Origin: Anaerolineales bacterium
GTDB taxonomy: Bacteria; Chloroflexota; Anaerolineae; Anaerolineales; Villigracilaceae
NCBI GenBank assembly: GCA_014860745.1
Contig: JACZJC010000056.1
Location: 1 to 64,000, forward strand
Reading direction: 5' to 3'
Length of the DNA: 64,000 nucleotides
The notes beneath the pieces were generated by a model. The model had not been told where the DNA came from. It ran no database searches and saw nothing but the letters and a program-made list of their open reading frames with translations. Made by a program: the position numbers and the translations under genes. Each line of letters starts with the position of its first letter. The first letter of the stretch is position 1. Positions 39,252 through 47,164 of this stretch are shown here, in pieces.

Positions 39252-39968
39252 ATGGCTAACTTTCCTTTTCAACGATTGCAGACGGATTTGGCGGCGTTGA
39301 TCGCGCGTTCCCCGGCAGGCCAGCGGCTTCCTTCAGAGCCGGAGCTTGCCAGGCAGCTCGGCGTATCGCGCGCCACCCTGCGTGAGGCCATGCGTACCTT
39401 CGAAACCCAGGGATTGATTCGCCGCAGGCAGGGATCGGGCACCTTTGTTGTCGGGAAAATGCAGGTGTTGGATAGCGGTCTCGAAGTGCTCGAAAGCCTG
39501 GAGACCATGGCGAAGCGTTTGGGGCTTGAAGTTTCGGTCAGCGATTTGAATATTGAACCGATCAATGCGGATGAGGATATCGCGAAGATGCTGGATATCC
39601 CAGTCGGTGAATCCATCACCCGGGTAAGACGCGTTGTCCGCGCCGATAACCGGCCCGTTGCCTATCTTGTAGATAACCTGCCGGAGATGGTTCTGCGCTC
39701 GAAAGATCTGCCCGTTGATTTTCACGGCTCGGTACTGGACTTTTTGCTGGGCCGCGGGGATGCTTTGACATCTTCCCGCACGAATGTCAGCGCCATTGGC
39801 GCAACGGCTGAAGTGGCGAAGGCCATCGAGATCCAGCGCGGCGATGTGCTGCTGCATTTTTACTCGCAGCTTTTCAGCGCGGAAGGCAAGGTGGTGGATT
39901 ACTCGCTGACTTATTTCATTCCGGGCTATTTCCATTTTCATGTTGTACGGCGTGTGAATCCAAGATAA
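39252..39968 (+). CDS. GntR/HutC family regulator with UTRA domain (1)
   Basis: 238 residues. N-terminal winged helix with LPSEPELARQLGVSRATLREAMRTFETQGLI.. and the wing RRRQGSGTFV. The C-terminal half is a UTRA ligand domain (SITRVRRVVRADNRPVAYLVDNLPE ... DYSLTYFIPGYFHFHVVRR). In this setting the ligand is probably a purine or a breakdown product. Co-transcribed with ade, so likely feeds back on the island. The site it reads could be the palindrome at 35234-35248. Confidence 0.9.
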   Translation: MANFPFQRLQTDLAALIARSPAGQRLPSEPELARQLGVSRATLREAMRTFETQGLIRRRQGSGTFVVGKMQVLDSGLEVLESLETMAKRLGLEVSVSDLNIEPINADEDIAKMLDIPVGESITRVRRVVRADNRPVAYLVDNLPEMVLRSKDLPVDFHGSVLDFLLGRGDALTSSRTNVSAIGATAEVAKAIEIQRGDVLLHFYSQLFSAEGKVVDYSLTYFIPGYFHFHVVRRVNPR

Positions 39969-40015
39969 GCCGGCAGTGATTTTAGGCCGATCCAATTTTA
40001 TTCAAAGAGGTAAAA

Positions 40016-41233
40016 GTGAAAACACAAGAAATTAAAAAGAAAGTCCAGGAAAATCGCGAGAACATCATCCAGTTTATGCGCGATATTTGCGCCATCCCTT
40101 CGATGGATTCGAAGATTGGCCCCGTGGGGGAGCGTATTCAAGCTGAGATGAAGAAACTTGGGTTTGATGAAATGCGCTTCGACAAGATGGGCAATACGGT
40201 CGGACGGATCGGAGACGGCAAAAAGGTAATTGTATACGATTCACATATTGATACAGTCGGCGTCGGCGACCCAAGCGAATGGGAATGGGATCCGTTCGTC
40301 GGAAAAGTCGAAAACGGCTATCTCTACGCGCGTGGTGCCTGCGATGAAAAAAACAGCACACCTGGCATGATCTATGGACTCGCGATTGCGCGCGATCTCG
40401 GTCTGCTCGATGGCTGGACGGCCTATTATTTCGGAAATATGGAAGAATGGTGTGACGGGATTGCGCCCAACACATTTGTTGAAGTTGATCCGAAAGTTAA
40501 GCCCGATTTTGTCGTCATCGGCGAGCCGACCAGGATGCAGGTTTACCGCGGACACAAGGGTCGCATCGAGTTGAAGATCACGGCTCACGGCCAGTCAGCA
40601 CACGCGGCATCGCACTACCTGGGCGACAACGCCGTGTATAAAATGATGGCCACCATCACGCAAATCCGCGAGCTGGATCGTCGGATGCGCCTCGGTATGG
40701 GCTATCATCCGGTGCAGGGCTATCCTTCCATAGCAGTGACTGACGTTGTGGCACGTACGGCTTCGCTCAACGCGGTACCAGATCAGTTCACGATCTATCT
40801 CGACCGCCGAATTACTTCGAATGAACCGCGCGACGAGGTCATCGCCCAGATCAAGGGGCTGATCCCTGACTATTTGCAGGCAGAAATCCATGTCGAAGAG
40901 TTATTCTACGATACACCATCCTACACAGGCTTTGTATTTCCTGTATCGAAGTTTTACCCTCCCTGGCTGCTGGATGACGCGCATCCGTTGACACAGGCCG
41001 GGCAAAGCACTATCGAGGCGCTATGGAATGAGAAACGGATGCTGGGTACGTGGGATTTTTCGACGAACGGCACCTATTGGGCTGGCAAGGCTGGCATCCC
41101 CTCCATCGGCTTCGGCCCCGGCGACGAGAAAACCGCGCACATGCGCAACGAAAACGTGTTTCTCGACGATGTAGTGCGCGCCACGGAGTTCTACGGGCTG
41201 CTTCCAAAAATGATCGCTGAAAAAAAGCCGTAA
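40016..41233 (+). CDS. ygeY: YgeY-like M20 family hydrolase
   Basis: 405 residues, M20 metallopeptidase fold. Metal ligands and catalytic residues: YDSHIDTVG near 74-82 (His and Asp), RGACDEKNS near 106-114, and NMEEWCDG near 141-148 (Glu base and Glu ligand); the lid domain follows. The DEKNSTPGM and STNGTYWAGKAGIPSIGFGPG segments match the YgeY group found in purine/selenium-linked clusters rather than ArgE or DapE. It presumably hydrolyses an amide or ureido bond of a ring-opened purine product. Starts with GTG, with GAGG seven bases upstream. Confidence 0.85.
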   Translation: MKTQEIKKKVQENRENIIQFMRDICAIPSMDSKIGPVGERIQAEMKKLGFDEMRFDKMGNTVGRIGDGKKVIVYDSHIDTVGVGDPSEWEWDPFVGKVENGYLYARGACDEKNSTPGMIYGLAIARDLGLLDGWTAYYFGNMEEWCDGIAPNTFVEVDPKVKPDFVVIGEPTRMQVYRGHKGRIELKITAHGQSAHAASHYLGDNAVYKMMATITQIRELDRRMRLGMGYHPVQGYPSIAVTDVVARTASLNAVPDQFTIYLDRRITSNEPRDEVIAQIKGLIPDYLQAEIHVEELFYDTPSYTGFVFPVSKFYPPWLLDDAHPLTQAGQSTIEALWNEKRMLGTWDFSTNGTYWAGKAGIPSIGFGPGDEKTAHMRNENVFLDDVVRATEFYGLLPKMIAEKKP

Positions 41234-41360
41234 GTGAATATGAAGGGTTGCCCCTTCTCGGATTTATTGTTAATACAGAAAGTCAGACCGAAAAGCAAAT
41301 TTTAGATTTACAGGAGATCACTATCGTCCACCATATTCATCACTAGTAAGGAGGATCGTC

Positions 41361-42314
41361 ATGCGTAGTTTCAGCGGTCGCGACATTTTGTCGCTCAAGG
41401 AATTCGAGCGGAATGAATTCTTTCATGTGTTCGATGTGGCTCAGAAAATGGAGCCGATTGCACGCGCAAGAAAGAATGTGGACTTGCTCAAGGAGAAGAC
41501 TCTGGTAACTGCTTTTTACCAGCCCTCGACCCGCACCCGTTTGGCTCATGAATCTGCAATGCACCGTCTGGGCGGTCATGTTACGGGATTTTCCGATGCC
41601 AAGATGACTCGCGCCGGTGACTTCTACCAGGAGTCGATCAAGGATACGGTCAAGATGCTTGAGTTCTATGGCGATGTGATCGTGATGCGCCACTTCCAGC
41701 AGGGCGCGCCGCATGAAGCCGCGAAATGGGCGAGTGTGCCGATCATCAACGGCGGTGATGGCTGGGGCGAGCACCCGACCCAGATCCTGACCGATCTGTA
41801 CACGGTCCTGCGCGAGAAGGGTCGCATCGATGGACTCAAGTGGCTCGCGGTCGGTGATATGCGCATGCGGACCATGCACTCTCTCGGTTATGCTTTGAGT
41901 CAATTTGATTGCCCCATTACCTTTGTCGCTCCGCCTGATATGGGACTCACTCCTGAATTCAAAGCTGAGCTCAACCAGTACAGCGTGAACTTCAAGGAAG
42001 CCGATCATGTTGAGAAAGCCATTGCAGAAGCGGATGTAATTTTGGTGGAACCGGTTGTGCAGCCCGATTACACAAAGTCGCGCGATGAACGCACGGGCGA
42101 ACTTGATCTGACGCCTGCGAATTACAAAATTACGCGCGAGCTGCTGGAGAAGAAAGCAAAACCAGATGCGATCCTGCTCCATTCGCTGCCGCGTATGGAT
42201 GAGATTCCCACCGATGTGGATATCACACGCTGGTCGCGTTACTGGCAGGAAGCCTTCAACGGTGTCGTAATGCGAATGACGCTTCTTGCTTTGGTCTTGG
42301 GCGCAACGGAATAG
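41361..42314 (+). CDS. aspartate carbamoyltransferase-like enzyme with altered substrate site
   Basis: 317 residues, clearly related to PyrB along its length. Carbamoyl-phosphate residues are kept: STRTR 56-60, Arg110-His111 (VMRH), HPTQ 138-141, Arg170. Against E. coli PyrB (from memory) two regions differ. The 80s loop that carries Ser80 and Lys84 (GKKGETLADT) is replaced by AGDFYQESIKDT, without that Lys. The aspartate-binding MTRVQ (Arg229) reads EPVVQ (230-234), so the Arg is gone and about ten extra residues follow. HPLPR is HSLPR (274-278). It lies with YgeY-like, YgeW-like and carbamate kinase genes, not with pyrimidine genes. I infer a catabolic carbamoyltransferase with a non-aspartate partner. 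AAGGAGG lies seven bases before the ATG. Confidence 0.8.
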   Translation: MRSFSGRDILSLKEFERNEFFHVFDVAQKMEPIARARKNVDLLKEKTLVTAFYQPSTRTRLAHESAMHRLGGHVTGFSDAKMTRAGDFYQESIKDTVKMLEFYGDVIVMRHFQQGAPHEAAKWASVPIINGGDGWGEHPTQILTDLYTVLREKGRIDGLKWLAVGDMRMRTMHSLGYALSQFDCPITFVAPPDMGLTPEFKAELNQYSVNFKEADHVEKAIAEADVILVEPVVQPDYTKSRDERTGELDLTPANYKITRELLEKKAKPDAILLHSLPRMDEIPTDVDITRWSRYWQEAFNGVVMRMTLLALVLGATE

Positions 42315-42431
42315 ATGGCTTCATAATAATGCTGTTTGATGGTTGGGCGGTTTGTTGCAGCAAACAAGCCGCCCGGCAACCATGCATATCGATCTGTGTT
42401 GAACGACTGCATTGTTTTAGAAATATCGACC

Positions 42432-42956
42432 ATGAAAACTCTTGAAATTAGAAGGCATTCCATCCGCTCCCAGCCCGGTGACCACCTGAATCAATCCGGT
42501 GTAACCCTTGCGCGGCTGGTTGGGCAGAACATCGGTCCCTTTGACCGCGTGGTTACTTCCACGCTCCCACGGGCGTTTGAAACCGCCATCGCCATGGGCT
42601 TTGCTGTGGACGAACAGGTTGAGTTAATGAGCACATACGGCCGCGATGTGGAAAAGGAATCCCCCTGGCCATTGTCCTTTGCAGAATATGCGGAAATTAC
42701 CCGTCGCGGCGGGGCAGCTGCAAAATATGCCCGCAAGCTGGCGAAGTATTATGCCGGGATCATGAACCATATTTCTGAAAGCCGTTCGGCACTGGCGATC
42801 AACCACGGCGGCGTCGTGGAGTTGGGGGTGGTGGGCTGCCTGCCCGGCAACGATTTTTCATCCTGGGGCGGCTCGGTGGAGTATTGCGAAGGCGCAAGGC
42901 TGTATTGGGATACGGACAGGTTCATCAAAGGTGAATCGATTCGGATCTCGATATAG
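42432..42956 (+). CDS. histidine phosphatase family protein
   Basis: 174 residues from ATG 42432. The RRHSIR at residues 6-11 fits the RHG-type phosphohistidine motif (here His with Ser instead of Gly), TSTLPRAFETA carries the second Arg, and AINHGG holds the second catalytic His. So a phosphoglycerate-mutase-like phosphatase is likely though the Gly to Ser change is unusual. Between the two carbamoyltransferase genes; substrate unknown. No clear ribosome site. Confidence 0.7.
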   Translation: MKTLEIRRHSIRSQPGDHLNQSGVTLARLVGQNIGPFDRVVTSTLPRAFETAIAMGFAVDEQVELMSTYGRDVEKESPWPLSFAEYAEITRRGGAAAKYARKLAKYYAGIMNHISESRSALAINHGGVVELGVVGCLPGNDFSSWGGSVEYCEGARLYWDTDRFIKGESIRISI

Positions 42957-42998
42957 ATGATTATATTTAGTTGAAAACTTAAAAAACAGGAGATAAAA

Positions 42999-43988
42999 AT
43001 GCAAACAAATTTTCGCGGTCGTGATTTTATCGGCGACCTCGACTTCACGAAAGAAGAAGTCGAAACGGTTTTGGAAGTAGCCTGGGATTTGAAACGCAAG
43101 CGCGCGCTCGGTGAACCGCATCCCTATTTGCGTGATAAGGTGTTGGCGATGCTGTTCTTCTTTTCGTCCACACGCACGCGCGGATCGTTCGAGGCGGGTA
43201 TGGCGCAGTTGGGCGGACATGGCGCATTCATCGACAGCAACACCACCCAGATTTCACACGGCGACACCCCCGTTGAAATCGGCGAGATCTTCGGCCGTTA
43301 TTTCGACGGGATCGCCATCCGTCACTGCGATTTTGGGGACGGTAATAAATACTTGAACGATGTCGCCAAGTCGAGCCGAGCGCCGGTCTTGAACATGCAA
43401 TGCGATGTTTATCATCCCTTCCAGTGCCTTGCCGACCTGATGACCATCATGGAAAAGAAGGGCAGGGATTTACGGAAGAAGAAGATCGTTGTTTCGTGGG
43501 CTTATGCCGCTTCCTATCTCAAACCCATCTCTGTGCCTCAATCATTAATTCTCCAAATGCCTCGTTTTGGCATGGATGTGACCCTCGCATACCCGCCCGA
43601 ATTTTCTCTCATGCCCGAGATCGTTGCGCAGGCTAAAGAGCAGGCGAAGATCGCGGGTACCAATTTTGAGATCATTGATTCCAAAGATGGAATGGCCGAT
43701 GCCTGTAAGAATGCGGATGTGATCTACGCCAAATCCTGGGGACCGCTGTTGACTACCAACGACAAGGCCGATGGCAAGAAACTCCAGGATATGTACAAGA
43801 ACTGGATCATGGATGATGCCAAGTTGAAGGTTGCTCACAAGGATGCCATCTACATGCATCCCCTGCCTGCTGACCGTGATATCGAAGTCACAAGCGCTGT
43901 TCTGGATGGTCCGCAGTCTGTTGTGTTCGATGAAGCCGAAAACCGCCTGCACGCGCAAAAGGCTGTCATGGCTTTAACGATGTCATAA
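42999..43988 (+). CDS. ygeW: YgeW-like knotted carbamoyltransferase
   Basis: 329 residues. Carbamoyl-phosphate loop SSTRTR near 54-59, HPFQCLADLMT near 140-150 (HPxQ), and MHPLPADRD near 287. The segment SYLKPISVPQSL near 174-185 is the Pro-rich loop of the knotted branch (N-acetyl- or N-succinylornithine carbamoyltransferases and YgeW), after which the DVTLAYP strand continues. YgeW proteins belong to purine-degradation clusters; their substrate is not settled. With carbamate kinase next door the reaction probably runs towards carbamoyl phosphate. AGGAGA lies six bases before the ATG. Confidence 0.8.
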   Translation: MQTNFRGRDFIGDLDFTKEEVETVLEVAWDLKRKRALGEPHPYLRDKVLAMLFFFSSTRTRGSFEAGMAQLGGHGAFIDSNTTQISHGDTPVEIGEIFGRYFDGIAIRHCDFGDGNKYLNDVAKSSRAPVLNMQCDVYHPFQCLADLMTIMEKKGRDLRKKKIVVSWAYAASYLKPISVPQSLILQMPRFGMDVTLAYPPEFSLMPEIVAQAKEQAKIAGTNFEIIDSKDGMADACKNADVIYAKSWGPLLTTNDKADGKKLQDMYKNWIMDDAKLKVAHKDAIYMHPLPADRDIEVTSAVLDGPQSVVFDEAENRLHAQKAVMALTMS

Positions 43989-43996
43989 TAAACGGA

Positions 43997-44027
43997 TGCA
44001 GGGACAAGGCCTGGCTTTGTCCCTGCA
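43997..44027 (+). repeat. intercistronic stem-loop
   Basis: TGCAGGGACAAGGC pairs with GCTTTGTCCCTGCA (14 positions, one G-T pair) around the loop CTG. It lies between the YgeW-like and carbamate kinase genes, where it may stabilise or trim the transcript. Similar to the hairpin at 6502-6529. Confidence 0.65.
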
Positions 44028-44051
44028 ATAATTCGATCAGGAGATTTATTG

Positions 44052-45005
44052 ATGACCAGCAAACTTGCAGTCGTTGCAATCGGGGGGAATGCCTTGATTA
44101 AGGATGAAAAACATGTTTCGGTGGAAGATCAGCAGGTGGCTCTGCGTGAGACCGCCGTCCATATTGTGGATATGATCGAGGCGGGTTGGAATCTGGCGAT
44201 TGGCCATGGCAATGGACCGCAGGTGGGGTTCATTTTGCGACGGTCCGAGATCGCCGCAAAATTGGAGGGCATGCACGAGGTCCCGCTGGATGTCTGCGGC
44301 GCGGATTCACAAGGCGCGATCGGATATGCGCTTCAGCAGGCGCTGCGGAATGAGTTTTTCAAGCGCAAGATAAATAAAAAAGCCTGTACCATCGTTACCC
44401 AGGTCCGTGTGGAACAGAGCGACCCTGCCTTTCAAAAACCGTCCAAACCCATCGGCTCCTTTATGGATGAAACCGAAGCGAAACGCCGTGAAAAGGAGAT
44501 GGGCTGGTCTGTCGTCGAAGATGCAGGCCGGGGCTGGAGAAGAGTCGTCGCCTCTCCCATGCCGAAAGAGATCGTCGAGTTTGAATCTGTCAAATTGCTG
44601 CTGGACGCCGGGCACGTTGTTGTCACCGTGGGCGGCGGTGGAATTCCTGTCGTGGAACGCAGCGATGGGGAACTGGTCGGAACCGCGGCAGTGATCGACA
44701 AGGATTTTGCGTCGTCGCTTCTTGCTCAGACCATCAAAGCGGATCTGCTGCTGATCGCCACTGCCGTGGAGAAGGTCGCCATTAATTTCGGCAAGCCCGA
44801 ACAGAAATGGCTCGATAAAATGACTCTTGCCGAAGCGAAGGCATTTCTTTCCGAGGGCATTCATTTTGCCAAAGGTTCGATGGCGCCGAAGATCCAGGCT
44901 GCAATATTATATTTGGAGAACGGCGGCAAACAGGCGTTGATCACCAATCCTGAAAGCATTGGGCGCGCCCTCAAAGGTGAAACAGGTACCTGGATTGTGC
45001 CGTAG
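44052..45005 (+). CDS. carbamate kinase
   Basis: 317 residues, amino acid kinase fold of the ArcC/YqeA type. The start VVAIGGNALIKDEK, the GHGNGPQVGF loop near 57-66, the RRVVASPMPKEI segment and VTVGGGGIPVV near 196-206 are standard carbamate kinase signatures. It uses carbamoyl phosphate and ADP to make ATP, CO2 and ammonia, so it is the energy-conserving step after the two carbamoyltransferases. ATG 44052 has AGGAGA eight bases upstream; a TTG just before is less likely. The next gene starts four bases after its stop. Confidence 0.95.
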   Translation: MTSKLAVVAIGGNALIKDEKHVSVEDQQVALRETAVHIVDMIEAGWNLAIGHGNGPQVGFILRRSEIAAKLEGMHEVPLDVCGADSQGAIGYALQQALRNEFFKRKINKKACTIVTQVRVEQSDPAFQKPSKPIGSFMDETEAKRREKEMGWSVVEDAGRGWRRVVASPMPKEIVEFESVKLLLDAGHVVVTVGGGGIPVVERSDGELVGTAAVIDKDFASSLLAQTIKADLLLIATAVEKVAINFGKPEQKWLDKMTLAEAKAFLSEGIHFAKGSMAPKIQAAILYLENGGKQALITNPESIGRALKGETGTWIVP

Positions 45006-45008
45006 TTG

Positions 45009-47024
45009 ATGAAAAAATGGATTGAACGAATCGATGCCCTGAGATTCTCAACTCGAGGGGCTGTGTGGTTCCTGCTTTTCATTGCCGCGCTGTCTTACGG
45101 CTTATTTTTCTGGCAGCGCGGCTTTTACTGGGATGAATTTCCCTGGGCGTGGATCTATTTCCGCCTTGGCCCGGATGTTCTCATAAAAACGTTCACCACC
45201 AGCCGCCCGTTTTGGGGCATGATCTATCAATTGACATTGCCGATCCTTGGGCCAAACCCATGGGCCTGGCAGTTGCTTGCAATCATCTTGCGCTGGCTGA
45301 CGGCAGTTTTGTTGTGGGCGATTTTGCGCCTGCTGTGGCCATCCCACACACGGCCTGCGTTTTGGGCGAGCCTGCTTTTCCTTGTTTATCCGGGCATGGG
45401 GCAGCAATATATTGCATTGATGTACAGCCATTTTTATATTGTGCTGTGCTGTTTCCTGTTATCGCTTTACCTTTCCCTGCTGGCATTGAAAAACGAAAAA
45501 CGCCGTGTAGTTTTATTTGCCGCGTCTTATGTGCTTGCAGCAGTAAACCTGCTGACGATGGAGTATTTTTACTTCCTCGAGTTTGTGCGGATCTTCCTCT
45601 TCTGGCAAATGCTGCCGGGCGGGGCTAGGCAGCGAATCCAAAAATCTGTGCTCTACTTTTTGCCGTATTTTTTAATTTTTGCAGGCGTCACAATTTGGCG
45701 CGCCTTCTTCTTTACTTTCCAAAATGCCAGCTACAAATACGTCATGCTGGATGCCTTGCGTGAGGATTTCCTTTCCGGCCTGCTGCTCTTGTCAGGTAAC
45801 ATCTTATTGAGCTTTTGGCGAACGGTGTTCGAAGTATGGATTTACTCCGCCGCGACCATTGGCACAACTGGACTGGGACCGCTCACACTTACTTTGATGC
45901 TGGTTCTGTTATTCTCGGTCATTTTCCTCGTTGGAATATTCCTGTTTAAATTTAATGCAAACGATGGCGATGACCGCGTTTTTGCAAAGCAGGCGGGTTT
46001 TATCGGGCTTGTGTTCTGGGTGCTTTCTGGTGGTTCGGTCTGGCTGATTGGAATTGTGCCGCAGCACAATTTCTCGATTGACCGCTTCATGCTGCCTTTT
46101 ATGCTGGGCGCAAGTTTGCTGCTCGCATGCCTGATCGCTTTGATAAAAAACAAACGGGCGCAAATGATTCTGCTGGCCTTGCTGGTTGGGTTTGCCGCGA
46201 GCAGGCATTTTCGTTTGGATAATGTATACCGCCACGACTGGGCCGCACAAAAGGATTTGTTCCAGCAAATGACTCTTCGTATTCCCGCGCTGGAAAAAGG
46301 GACGATCCTGCTTTCGAACGATTTACCGGTAACTTATTATTCTGATAACTCGTTGACCGGCCCGCTAAACTGGATCTACAGCCCGCCCGGTGAGATGAAT
46401 GTGATGCTTTATTTTGCATCCATCCGCGTTGGCAAGACCCTGCCAAGTGTGGAACCGGGCCAGCCGCACGAATTGTATTACATTGGCCCCACGTTTTATG
46501 GGAACACCTCCAATATTCTTGTGATCGATTACGAGCCGCCTGGCTGTTTCCGGGTGATCGACCCGGAAGTGGAGGAAACGAATCGTCTGCTGCCGCCCGC
46601 CGTGCGCGATGTGGCGCGTTATTCGAATCAGAGTGTGATTCTTTTCGAGAAACAGAACCAGCTGCCAGGTCAGTTTTATGGAGGCGAGCCGGCTCACGAC
46701 TGGTGTTATTATTTTGGACAGGCCGAACTGGCGCGTCAAAAAAAGGATTGGGAGCAGGTGGTCGAGCTGGGTGAGATTGCTTTTGCGTTGGACGATCATC
46801 CCAACGACCCGCTCGAACGCTTTGTGTTTATCGAAGGCTACTCTCATGTTGGAGATTGGAAAAAAGCGGTAGAATTGTCAACAACATCATATAAGATATC
46901 CAAAAGCTATGTAGGATCGCTGCTTTGCAGGTTGTGGAACCGCATCGAGCGTGAGACTCAAAGTACACCGGAGCAGTCTTCTGCGCTGGCTGATGTACGA
47001 AGCAAATTCGAGTGTTCACCTTAG
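45009..47024 (+). CDS. large multi-spanning membrane protein
   Basis: 671 residues. About 11 hydrophobic segments up to residue 420, then a soluble C-terminal part of about 240 residues. The first outside loop contains FYWDEFPWAWIYF, an Asp-Glu pair placed as in GT-C glycosyltransferases. The C-terminus includes a TPR-like helical pair (GQAELARQKKDWEQVVELGEIAFAL). No exact family. It starts only three bases after the carbamate kinase stop, so it is co-transcribed with the purine genes although nothing in it suggests a purine role. Confidence 0.6.
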   Translation: MKKWIERIDALRFSTRGAVWFLLFIAALSYGLFFWQRGFYWDEFPWAWIYFRLGPDVLIKTFTTSRPFWGMIYQLTLPILGPNPWAWQLLAIILRWLTAVLLWAILRLLWPSHTRPAFWASLLFLVYPGMGQQYIALMYSHFYIVLCCFLLSLYLSLLALKNEKRRVVLFAASYVLAAVNLLTMEYFYFLEFVRIFLFWQMLPGGARQRIQKSVLYFLPYFLIFAGVTIWRAFFFTFQNASYKYVMLDALREDFLSGLLLLSGNILLSFWRTVFEVWIYSAATIGTTGLGPLTLTLMLVLLFSVIFLVGIFLFKFNANDGDDRVFAKQAGFIGLVFWVLSGGSVWLIGIVPQHNFSIDRFMLPFMLGASLLLACLIALIKNKRAQMILLALLVGFAASRHFRLDNVYRHDWAAQKDLFQQMTLRIPALEKGTILLSNDLPVTYYSDNSLTGPLNWIYSPPGEMNVMLYFASIRVGKTLPSVEPGQPHELYYIGPTFYGNTSNILVIDYEPPGCFRVIDPEVEETNRLLPPAVRDVARYSNQSVILFEKQNQLPGQFYGGEPAHDWCYYFGQAELARQKKDWEQVVELGEIAFALDDHPNDPLERFVFIEGYSHVGDWKKAVELSTTSYKISKSYVGSLLCRLWNRIERETQSTPEQSSALADVRSKFECSP

Positions 47025-47095
47025 AAGTTTGAACGGCTTTATTCCAAAAAAACAGTTGTAAAGCACAATTGTTTAGACAGCTTGAAAGGAGGTCA

Positions 47096-47164
47096 ATGGA
47101 ATTTGTTGACCCGCCAAGTATCGTCTCAAACCACTTATTTCATAAGGAGAAGAAGAATGCGTAA
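47096..47164 (+). CDS. possible 22-residue leader peptide
   Basis: ATG 47096 follows a near perfect ribosome site (AAAGGAGGTCA). The frame reads MEFVDPPSIVSNHLFHKEKK plus two residues and stops at TAA 47162-47164, inside the first codons of the substrate-binding lipoprotein gene. Ribosomes ending here could restart at ATG 47157. It may instead be an accident of a good Shine-Dalgarno. Confidence 0.35.
   Translation: MEFVDPPSIVSNHLFHKEKKNA

Noticed and set aside
47025-47156. A purine riboswitch in the leader of the first nucleoside transporter
   Set aside because: I looked for the conserved purine-aptamer loop sequences and paired arms and did not find them; TTGT/ACAA repeats here do not form the three-way junction.
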